From NCBI GenBank assembly GCA_938040055.1, contig CALHWY010000013.1:1-64000 (forward strand): DNA of 64,000 nt, in the 5' to 3' direction. A program made the translations under genes and the position numbers. Of this stretch, positions 34,413 to 41,687 are shown one piece after another. Source of the DNA: an uncultured Endomicrobiia bacterium (lineage in GTDB: Bacteria; Elusimicrobiota; Endomicrobiia; Endomicrobiales; Endomicrobiaceae). The notes below the pieces were generated by a model. The model did no database searches. It had not been told where the DNA came from and saw only the letters and a list, made by a program, of their open reading frames with translations. How positions within the stretch are numbered: the stretch's first letter is position 1; every line of letters starts with the position of its first letter.

Positions 34413-34735
34413 TTTCAAATTATCATATAGTTTACATTAAAAGGCAAAATAAAACAATCTCTAATACAAATTTTTCAATAATTTTTATTTCAACAGCCGC
34501 CATGTTTTGATTATACTTTTTACGGAACAGACAAAAAAACGCAGCTGATAACGGCTGCGATAAAGCGCCTCTGTACTTAGGGGATAGACGGGTTTTAAAA
34601 GATAAAAAGTCTCAGGCGTTTTATGGCAAAGGCCTATTTTGCCGTTCTTTCAGCGGAATACGGAAAGTATTTGTTCCCGTATTTTTTTCGGTCGGTTTCT
34701 TCTTTTAAACAGCATTGTATCTGCAATTTATTCTA
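34413..34735. other. Gene-free stretch between tRNA-Leu and the MORN-like gene
   Basis: AT-rich, divergent intergenic region of about 320 bp. I see no gene or clear repeat in it; the promoter of the next gene begins at its right end. Confidence 0.4.
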
Positions 34736-34764
34736 TTGAAAATGCAATTATAAAAAAGTATCAT
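34736..34764 (+). promoter_or_regulatory. Promoter for the MORN-like gene
   Basis: TTGAAA (34736-34741), 17-nt spacer, TATCAT (34759-34764). The -10 box is identical to that of the two-component operon. Leader of about 52 nt. Confidence 0.65.
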
Positions 34765-34823
34765 ATATTGAAAAGCGGTGTTGTCGTATGTAACGGTTTT
34801 TAAACAAAAACGGAGTAAAACAG

Positions 34824-35480
34824 GTGAAAAAAACATCAATTTTATTGTTTATGGCGGTTTTTGTATCCGTTTTAAACGCCGAGGTGACCAGAAAAGTCAC
34901 CGCCACGCACTATTATGAAGGCAACCCTAAAAAAGAAATGACTTTTTATAATGATGAAGGTTTTGAGGTTGCAAAGGAGTTTTACCATATAGACGGTCGG
35001 GTGATGGGCGTGAAAGGGAGCATTCCCGACGGAGAAGTTTTTGAATATTATATGAACGGCAAAATTAAAAGCAAGGCTGGATATAAATCCAATCTTTTGC
35101 AGGAAGAGAAAGAGTTTTACGCCGACGGAGTGCAGAAATCGCATACGGTAAATGTCTGGTCGGGCAGGCATTTGATCAATTCCGTCTATACCATGTATTA
35201 TCCCAATGGAAAAAAGCAGCAGGAAATGAAAATGGACAGCAATGGAGACGGCGCCAGCATGCTTTATTATGAAACCGGAGAATTATTCGAAAGGGCCGTG
35301 CTTAAAGACGCCTACAGGGAGGGCGCCGTTACCCAATATTACAGAAACGGGCAGGTCATGCTCATAGGTTTTATGAAAGAGGACATGCTTGACGGATTTG
35401 CGAAAGAATATGACGCGGAAGGTCAGTTTATCAGAAAAGTTCTTTACAAAGAAGGTGAAGAAGTAAAAAACGCGCAATAA
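34824..35480 (+). CDS. Exported MORN-variant (YwqK-like) repeat protein
   Basis: 218 residues, GTG start with GGAG 8 nt upstream. Signal peptide (ILLFMAVFVSVLNA, about 6-19). The rest is six or more MORN-like units of the YwqK type: YYEGNPKKEMTFY, YYMNGKIKSKAGY, YYPNGKKQQEMKM, YYETGELFERAVL and YYRNGQVMLIGF. These repeats are often labelled toxin-antitoxin YwqK antitoxins, but an exported protein with no toxin gene beside it does not support that role. Probably a surface or periplasmic binding protein; co-transcribed with the beta-barrel protein downstream. Confidence 0.82.
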   Translation: MKKTSILLFMAVFVSVLNAEVTRKVTATHYYEGNPKKEMTFYNDEGFEVAKEFYHIDGRVMGVKGSIPDGEVFEYYMNGKIKSKAGYKSNLLQEEKEFYADGVQKSHTVNVWSGRHLINSVYTMYYPNGKKQQEMKMDSNGDGASMLYYETGELFERAVLKDAYREGAVTQYYRNGQVMLIGFMKEDMLDGFAKEYDAEGQFIRKVLYKEGEEVKNAQ

Positions 35481-35490
35481 GAGGTTGGTT

Positions 35491-36801
35491 ATGAAAAAAT
35501 TATTCTGTTCTTTGCTTGTGCTTTCTTTTTGTTTATCCGGCGCAGCCGCCGAATATTTTTATCTTAAATCCGGAGAAATCATTAACGGGAAAATCATTTC
35601 CGAAAAAGATGATTCCGTTACGGTGTCTGTCGCGGAAACCGGATCAAGAAAAAAAATAATGATTGCGGATATAGACGAAATAGCCAAGACTCCCAAACCG
35701 GCGTCGTCCGCCGCCGTAAAAAAGAGCGCGGAAGACGCTCAGGAGGCGAAAACCCAGTTTACAAGCGAGTTTAAAAAAGAAAAAAGCGAAGGCGAAACAT
35801 ATGTAAAAGACAATAAATCCGGCGTGCTTATTTTTAATGTCCAGGAAACCGTTATTGAAAAAACGAAAAAGTCCGGCGGCGGTACGCCGAAAGCTGCCGG
35901 AGACGAAGTTCCGGATGACAAGAATTTTGACGCGCCTTCATCGGTATCCGGAACGGACGATAAACCGGCCGCTTTTTCTGCCGGCTTGGACAAAAAGCCC
36001 GCAGGGGAAATTTCCTCTGCCGCGCAAAATATAAATAACCGTTCTTTAGAGTTTTCGGATTCCGCGGAGACGGATTCCGTTTTATCGGATGTAGATGATG
36101 AAAACAAATCTCCTCAAGAAGACGAAGCAAATAAAAACAGGCAGTCCGCGGACGGAGATGATTATGAACCGTCTATATTGCTGATTGAAGACGAAGACGC
36201 GCCTTTTTCAGCGGACGCTTCCGACCGGAAAGCGGAAAAGAGTGAAAAAATATCGGACAAACCCGAAGAAGAGACTTTTCTTGCGGTTGCTTTTGACATT
36301 AAAGGCGTAAATATATTTTCAGGAAGTATCAAAGAAGGCGGAGTCGGCTTGAAAGGCGATAAAACGGAGAACTCTGATTATGGCATAAGTTTATCCGCGG
36401 AACAGTACGGATATATAAACCCCTTTGTCGCGGCGGGACTGGGCATAGGTTTTCAATTTAAAAGAAGTCTTAAAGAAAGTCCCGGAAGATTCGGTTTTCT
36501 TCCTTTGTATGCGGCTTTGAAAGTGAGATTTGTGAGTGAAGAGGATTATCATTTTTATGTCGTTGCGCACTTAGGATATAATTTTTTGCTTGCGAACTCG
36601 CAGTATCTGGATAAAAGCGCGGTTAAGGGAGGTCTTTATTATGCGGGCGGCGTGGGAGCTTCATATAACAGTTATGTGTTTCAGGTGCTTTATTGCGTAA
36701 ATAATGCGTCCGTAAATTACTCTAATTCTTTCGCGGGAGATAAAGTCGACAGGGATGTAATGCATTCAAAAATAGGATTATATGTCGGATATTTACTATA
36801 A
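35491..36801 (+). CDS. Exported protein: SH3-like N-domain, acidic linker, C-terminal beta-barrel
   Basis: 436 residues from ATG 35491 (GAGG at 35481-35484). Signal peptide (CSLLVLSFCLSGAAA, 5-19). Residues about 20-65 (YFYLKSGEIINGKIISEKDD) look like a small SH3/LSm-type barrel seen at the start of many envelope proteins. Residues about 70-255 are an acidic, Ser/Ala/Asp-rich low-complexity linker. From about 265 alternating hydrophobic strands with aromatic ends (including FDIKGVNIFSGSI, GLGIGFQFKRS and YYAGGVGASYNSYVFQVLY) suggest an outer-membrane beta-barrel. No defined family recognised. Confidence 0.68.
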   Translation: MKKLFCSLLVLSFCLSGAAAEYFYLKSGEIINGKIISEKDDSVTVSVAETGSRKKIMIADIDEIAKTPKPASSAAVKKSAEDAQEAKTQFTSEFKKEKSEGETYVKDNKSGVLIFNVQETVIEKTKKSGGGTPKAAGDEVPDDKNFDAPSSVSGTDDKPAAFSAGLDKKPAGEISSAAQNINNRSLEFSDSAETDSVLSDVDDENKSPQEDEANKNRQSADGDDYEPSILLIEDEDAPFSADASDRKAEKSEKISDKPEEETFLAVAFDIKGVNIFSGSIKEGGVGLKGDKTENSDYGISLSAEQYGYINPFVAAGLGIGFQFKRSLKESPGRFGFLPLYAALKVRFVSEEDYHFYVVAHLGYNFLLANSQYLDKSAVKGGLYYAGGVGASYNSYVFQVLYCVNNASVNYSNSFAGDKVDRDVMHSKIGLYVGYLL

Positions 36802-36820
36802 AATAAAAAAACGGTAAAAA

Positions 36821-36854
36821 AGCTCCGGCGGGATTTCACGCCGGGGCTTTCTTT
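36821..36854 (+). terminator. Intrinsic terminator after the beta-barrel gene
   Basis: AGCTCCGGCG (36821-36830) pairs with CGCCGGGGCT (36839-36848), including one G-T pair, around an 8-nt loop; TTTCTTT follows. An A-tract on the left may also let it work on the minus strand. Confidence 0.8.
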
Positions 36855-37503
36855 ATGCAGAACCGCCGGAATTACCGGCTTTTATAAAACAAACCCGGTT
36901 ATGAACCGGTTGTGAAAACACCGCGCAAAGAAAGGAAAAAGGCTGACGGAAAACTGTGTTCGCGGCTGCCGTGCGCATGTAAAATAAAAGCAATCTGCGG
37001 GTTTTTGCAGATGCGCGTATTTTACGGATATTATGCGCCGAAGCGCCGGCTTATACTTTCGGCGCGGCTTTTGATGACGATTTCAAATTGTCGTCCCGCG
37101 GCTTTTGCGGCTTTTTAAAAATTCCATTTCGGGTTTATAAAAAGCCTGTTTTATCATTTATGCCGTTTATTTTAAGTTTTTAAGACGCAAACTTTTCTTT
37201 TTTTTGCTTAAGGCGCAGAATTTGGACATGGCGGACTTCTCTCCGGCTGCGGCAAAAGAAATATGGAATATAAAAAATATTTCGGTTTATGCGGGCGGAC
37301 CCGGTGTTCTAAGTAACATGCTTGCGGCAAATATTATGCCCGAAAGACTGATTAGCGGCAAAGGGTTTTGTCTTCTTTTGCGGTGAGCGGATAAGAATTG
37401 ACGCCGGTATTGCGGCGGCAAAAGCTGAATAAAGAGGGTTATTTATTGCTTTTTTTACTATACTTAAAGCAGCGGTAGTATAAAGAAATCATGGGACAGG
37501 GAT
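36855..37503. other. Gene-free stretch of about 0.65 kb
   Basis: Two short plus-strand frames (36912-37118 and 37204-37386) have no recognisable product, no ribosome binding site and biased composition; I do not call them. A GCGCCG-rich stretch around 37028-37065 can form a hairpin. A TATACT box at 37459-37464 may be the -10 element of the next gene, but I find no good -35. Confidence 0.4.
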
Positions 37504-38946
37504 ATGCTTGCGAAAAAATTTTTGCTTCCGGTCTTTCTGGTTATGACGGCATGTGCGGCGGGGTTTTCTTCCGTCAGAAATTCGGGCGCTGTCATACAAG
37601 AAAATCCTTCGGCGCGCGCCGCGGCTATGGGAAATGCCTGCAGCGCGAATACTGTTGACGACGCTTTCGGCGTTTTTTCCAATCCGGCCTATTTTCCGTC
37701 CGCGCCTGTCGCGGCATTGGCTTACTCTTCGGTTTTTAAAAGCGGGAAAAATATAAGTGAAGAGAGTTTATCGGCTTTTTCTTTTCTTTATCCTGAAGTT
37801 TGTCACGGCATAAACATAGGCGCGGCTTTTATAAGTTCACTTGAGGGAAATGCCGGAAACGGGCAGGATTCCGTCCTGTATCTTAACATTTCAAAAAAAA
37901 TCGAATTTCTAACTGTCGGAGCAAATGTCAAATACGTCGACTCCAGATTTTTCAGAAGCAATGATTGCGATATTATCACGGCCGACGCCGGAATGTCCGC
38001 GTCTTTCGGCATTTTGACGTTCGGGCTGTCAGCGCGGAACTTATTCGGGGATTTTAAGGATATATACGGTAAAAAGCTTAATCCTTCTTTGAGCGGCGCC
38101 GCTTCATGTGATTTCAACAAAGGAGATTTGATTTTCAGTTTGTCGGCCGGTTTCTGGCGGAAAGATTTCGGCAGCGGTAAAATAAACCCGCAGGGCGGAT
38201 TTGAGATATTTTACGGATTTGCGGCTTTAAGATGCGGCTATGAATATGACGGCGATTTAAAAAATAAAGGATTTTTTTGCGCAGGTCTTGGGATGGAAAC
38301 AAAGAATATTATTTTTGATTATGCTTTTGCCGGGGAACAAAACGACTCGGGAGCCGGCGACAGGCATAAAGTCTCCGCGGCATACAGGTTTTACGCCGTT
38401 CCAAAAGCGGATAATAAACTGTATATGCAGCAAATTAAGTATGAAAAACAGCAGGCGAAGTTGGAAAAACAAAAACGCAAACAGATGAAAAAGGAAGGAA
38501 AAACCCGGCAAAAACAACAAGCGGACCCGCCGCATCCGAAAAAAACTTATAAAGATGAAATGTTTTCTCTGCAAACGGCAAAGGTAAACGAATACGGGCA
38601 TGAATTTGAAGCGGTGCTCTCGCCCGAAGAGATAAAACCTTCTTCTTCAAAAGAAACAAGTTCAAAGAAAAAAGAAAATCTTTCCGTCCGGGTCGAAGAT
38701 AAAGAGTTCGACGCGGCAAAATATATATTGAAAAATCCGGGCAAACATAAGGTAAAACAATATTTCTATGCTCCTACGAAAGTGGCCGAAAACGATTTTG
38801 ACGCGGCAAGGTATATTCTTGAAAATCCCGGACACGGCAAAATAAAAGAATATTATTTTAAGCCGACTAAAGTTTCCGAGGATGATTTCGACGCGGCTCT
38901 GCATTTGCTGAAAACGGAACGTGAGACGGACGCCGTCCCCCGATAA
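37504..38946 (+). CDS. PorV/PorQ-like outer-membrane beta-barrel protein with C-terminal tandem repeat
   Basis: 480 residues. The signal ends near TACAAG and may be a lipoprotein signal (Cys17). ENPSARAAAMGNACSANTVD followed by FSNPAYF is the start typical of PorV/PorQ/UPF0164-type barrels of the FadL superfamily. The barrel covers about 25-300. A basic Lys/Gln coiled segment (about 310-345) follows, then a C-terminal region (about 395-475) with three copies of a 30-residue unit: FDAAKYILKNPGKHKVKQYF, FDAARYILENPGHGKIKEYY and a shortened FDAALHLLK. The tail should be periplasmic; a peptidoglycan- or partner-binding role is inference. Confidence 0.72.
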   Translation: MLAKKFLLPVFLVMTACAAGFSSVRNSGAVIQENPSARAAAMGNACSANTVDDAFGVFSNPAYFPSAPVAALAYSSVFKSGKNISEESLSAFSFLYPEVCHGINIGAAFISSLEGNAGNGQDSVLYLNISKKIEFLTVGANVKYVDSRFFRSNDCDIITADAGMSASFGILTFGLSARNLFGDFKDIYGKKLNPSLSGAASCDFNKGDLIFSLSAGFWRKDFGSGKINPQGGFEIFYGFAALRCGYEYDGDLKNKGFFCAGLGMETKNIIFDYAFAGEQNDSGAGDRHKVSAAYRFYAVPKADNKLYMQQIKYEKQQAKLEKQKRKQMKKEGKTRQKQQADPPHPKKTYKDEMFSLQTAKVNEYGHEFEAVLSPEEIKPSSSKETSSKKKENLSVRVEDKEFDAAKYILKNPGKHKVKQYFYAPTKVAENDFDAARYILENPGHGKIKEYYFKPTKVSEDDFDAALHLLKTERETDAVPR

Positions 38947-39623
38947 AGATTTACGCGGCGGCATAATTATATCCGGGTATGATTTTTTAGGGCGGATGGT
39001 TTTTGAGGTGCGGATATCTGCATTTTTGCCGTGGGATGGGCGTTAATTTTATAAAAGCGGGGCTTTACCTTCCGGCACAAAACTGTTCTTTACGGTTTTT
39101 CCGCAGGAAAACTTTGTCCACAAAGCAAAATCAAGCCTGAAAATTTTTTTATTTTTATTACTATAAAAGGACAAGCATTTAAAAGACCGCCATAAAAAAT
39201 CTTTTAGTGAAATGTTGAAAAGATTTTGCGGCCGAAGCATCCGAATATCCGTTTTTTGTACATAAATACATAAACTTATCGCCTTTACTTCCGTTCCCGG
39301 ATTTTATACGAAAACAATTCATTTTTGCTGCCTCTGATAATTTCGATATTTTTTTCGGAAAGCGAAAAGATATTTCTGATCTTTTTTAAAGAAAAAATCC
39401 TCCTGCGCATCAAATTTTTGCTTTAAAGAAGCCGCATAAACCGGAAAAGACGCATCGCCGGAAGTTCTGTCCCGCCAAAACGGAATTGTCCGGTTTTGTT
39501 TCTTTTTTTAACGGATTTTTTCGGGCGCGGCAGACGATTTCATAAAAGTTTCGGACAGGAAAACGCGGCGCGAGACGATTTCCGGACGGAATAAACTTTT
39601 AAAAAATCCATTCCGGAGTTTAA
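38947..39623. other. Gene-free stretch of about 0.68 kb, possible gene remnant
   Basis: No intact gene. On the minus strand around 39300-39400 an open segment with protein-like composition (including IRNIFSLSEKNIEIIRG) lies downstream of an AGGAGG but has no start codon, so it may be a decayed gene. I cannot name it. The rest is AT-rich. Confidence 0.35.
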
Positions 39624-39652
39624 TTGACAGCAAATGTTTATGTTTGTAAAAT
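39624..39652 (+). promoter_or_regulatory. Near-consensus promoter for the MBL hydrolase gene
   Basis: TTGACA (39624-39629), 17-nt spacer, TAAAAT (39647-39652). The leader is about 25 nt and contains AAGGAGAG before the ATG at 39684. Confidence 0.85.
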
Positions 39653-39683
39653 CTGTCTATTAAAATGTGAAGGAGAGTTCTCA

Positions 39684-40556
39684 ATGAAAAGAATATTTTT
39701 ATCCTTTGCTTTACTTTTGTGTTTGTGCGCCGGTCTTTATGCCAGAGACGTTGAAGGGCAGGTCAGAAGTTATAAAGTCGGCAGCCTTGATTTCATAGCG
39801 CTTAAAGACATAGAAACGAATATGGGAAGAGAAATACTGCTTCGTCCCGAGGCTGAAGTCGTCGGCAGGGTTATGGCCAATAACCAGAATCCTTCTTCAA
39901 TAAACGCGTTTCTTGTAAAAAGCAAAGACCTGATAATATTGATAGACGCCGGCATCGGCGAAGGCGGCATGGCCGTAAACAATCTTGAAACCGCCGGAGT
40001 CAATCCCAAAGACGTGGACATAGTGATTATAACGCATATGCACGGCGATCATATAGGCGGGCTTGTTTCTTCCGGCGGAAAAGTTTTCGGCAAAGCCTTT
40101 GTTTATATCAATGACAAAGAACTGGCTTACTGGACCGGCAGCATTTCCCGGGATCCGGGAACATCGGCGCTGGCCGGGAGGGTTAAAGCCGTGTACGGCG
40201 ACAAGATAAAAACATTCAAATGGGACGATAATATTACTCCGGAAATAAAAGCGATTGCGGCTCCGGGGCATACTCCGGGACATACCGTTTTGAATATAGA
40301 ATCCGACGGCGAAAAAATTATTGTTATCGGCGATCTCGTGCATGTGCTGAAAGTGCAGACGGCGGATCCCAATATGGCGGTGATTTTCGACGTCAATTCC
40401 AGAGAAGCCGTCGATTCAAGAAAAAAAATTTTTAAGGACGTTTCGAAAAATAAAACCAGAGTGGCCGGAATGCATATTCCTTTTCCGGGCGTGGGCACCA
40501 TAGTTGAAGAAACCGGAGGAGAATACATTTTCTCACCTTCGGTTTCAATAAGATAA
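39684..40556 (+). CDS. Exported metallo-beta-lactamase-fold hydrolase
   Basis: 290 residues from ATG 39684 (AAGGAGAG upstream); in-frame starts further left lie in the promoter. Signal peptide (FLSFALLLCLCAGLYA, 5-20). Zinc-binding motif THMHGDHIGG, then HTPGHT and IVIGDLVH supply further ligands. The layout resembles lactonase-type MBL proteins, but the substrate cannot be told. Monocistronic with its own strong promoter, and periplasmic or secreted. Confidence 0.87.
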   Translation: MKRIFLSFALLLCLCAGLYARDVEGQVRSYKVGSLDFIALKDIETNMGREILLRPEAEVVGRVMANNQNPSSINAFLVKSKDLIILIDAGIGEGGMAVNNLETAGVNPKDVDIVIITHMHGDHIGGLVSSGGKVFGKAFVYINDKELAYWTGSISRDPGTSALAGRVKAVYGDKIKTFKWDDNITPEIKAIAAPGHTPGHTVLNIESDGEKIIVIGDLVHVLKVQTADPNMAVIFDVNSREAVDSRKKIFKDVSKNKTRVAGMHIPFPGVGTIVEETGGEYIFSPSVSIR

Positions 40557-40847
40557 CCGGCAAATATATTTTGCGCTGGTCTTAACGAAACCGGCTCTGT
40601 GCTTTATAGCGGCATTGTTTATGAATTTATCCTCTCAGAACGGCGGCAAACGGCAGCTTGAGGTTTTTTGAAGAACAATAAAATCCGTGTGCACGCCGCA
40701 GGCGCGGCGGCTCTTGCGGCGTTTATTGCGCAAGCCGGTTAAATGCCGGATATGTGTCCGGCCGGAAAGCGTTTTGCCGCAAACGGTTTTTGCTTTTGAG
40801 CCTGCGGGACGGGACAAAAACAAGCCGGGGTTTCTTTTAAAACTTAA
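40557..40847. other. Intergenic stretch before the ABC ATPase gene
   Basis: About 290 bp with GC-rich inverted pieces (around 40692-40730 and 40745-40765) and no supportable gene. No clear terminator of the MBL gene is seen. Confidence 0.35.
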
Positions 40848-40876
40848 TTGAATAATTAACGCATATATTATAGAAT
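40848..40876 (+). promoter_or_regulatory. Promoter abutting the ABC ATPase start codon
   Basis: TTGAAT (40848-40853), 17-nt spacer, TAGAAT (40871-40876). Only 8 nt separate the -10 box from the ATG at 40885, and there is no Shine-Dalgarno, so the transcript should be leaderless or carry a few nucleotides only. Confidence 0.7.
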
Positions 40877-40884
40877 TTCAATTT

Positions 40885-41670
40885 ATGAAAACGAGCTTTG
40901 TGGAACTTAAGAACGTTTCCGTAATACGCGGCGCAAGAAAAATATTGGATAGTATAAATCTTACTATAAATGACGACGAGAATGCCGCGATTATAGGCCC
41001 TAACGGTTCGGGCAAATCCACCTTTATCAAACTTATTACGGGCGCGATTTATCCTTCTTATACCGGCGCCGGCACGGTTTGCAGGCTTTTCGGGAAAGAC
41101 AGATGGAATGCCGCGGATCTCAGAAGCAGGCTGGGCATAGTCACAAACGAACTTCAGTATGAATTTCATAAAGACATAACGGGAATCGAGACCGTGCTTT
41201 CGGGTTTTTTCGCAAGCATAGGGCTTTCCGGCAATCATAAGGTTAGCGGAGATATGGAAAAAAAAGCCCGCGAAGTGACGGATTTTCTTGACATTTCATT
41301 TTTAAACGGCAAAAAACTCAATACTATGTCTTCCGGAGAAGCGAGACGTTTTCTTATAGCAAGGGCTCTTGTCAATGAGCCTGAAGTTTTGGTTCTTGAC
41401 GAACCTTCCAACAGCCTTGATATAGCTTCCGCGGTCAAACTGCATTCCTTTATGAGAAAAATAGCGGCGGCCGGGACAAAAATAATTCTTGTGACGCATC
41501 TTGCCTCAGATATCATACCCGAGATAAAAAGATTTGTTTACTTCAAGGAAGGAAAGATATTTTCAGACGGGCAAAGAGAAGATATTTTTAACGGCGAAAG
41601 TCTTTCTTCTCTCTTTGACATGAAAGTCACTCTTAGCGAAAAAAAAGGACTGTGCTGGCTTAACGGCTGA
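40885..41670 (+). CDS. ABC transporter-type ATPase without a membrane partner
   Basis: 261 residues. Complete ATPase: Walker A GPNGSGKST (about 38-46), Q-loop region, signature MSSGEARRFLIARAL, Walker B VLVLDEPSNSLD and the switch His in VTHLASDI. The LFGKDRWNAADLRSRLGIVT stretch resembles the ModF/YlmA-like group of soluble ATPases (COG1119). No permease or binding protein is adjacent; the next gene is mprF. The substrate is unknown, and it may act on a cytoplasmic target. Likely leaderless mRNA. Confidence 0.88.
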   Translation: MKTSFVELKNVSVIRGARKILDSINLTINDDENAAIIGPNGSGKSTFIKLITGAIYPSYTGAGTVCRLFGKDRWNAADLRSRLGIVTNELQYEFHKDITGIETVLSGFFASIGLSGNHKVSGDMEKKAREVTDFLDISFLNGKKLNTMSSGEARRFLIARALVNEPEVLVLDEPSNSLDIASAVKLHSFMRKIAAAGTKIILVTHLASDIIPEIKRFVYFKEGKIFSDGQREDIFNGESLSSLFDMKVTLSEKKGLCWLNG

Positions 41671-41687
41671 CAAAGGAATTTGCATAA

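Noticed and set aside
34824..35480. YwqK antitoxin of a toxin-antitoxin pair
   Set aside because: A signal peptide is present and no toxin gene is adjacent, so the antitoxin label is not supported.
37204..37386. 60-codon plus-strand frame in the gap before the PorV-like gene
   Set aside because: No ribosome binding site, non-ATG context is poor and there is no homology I can recognise; left as non-coding.
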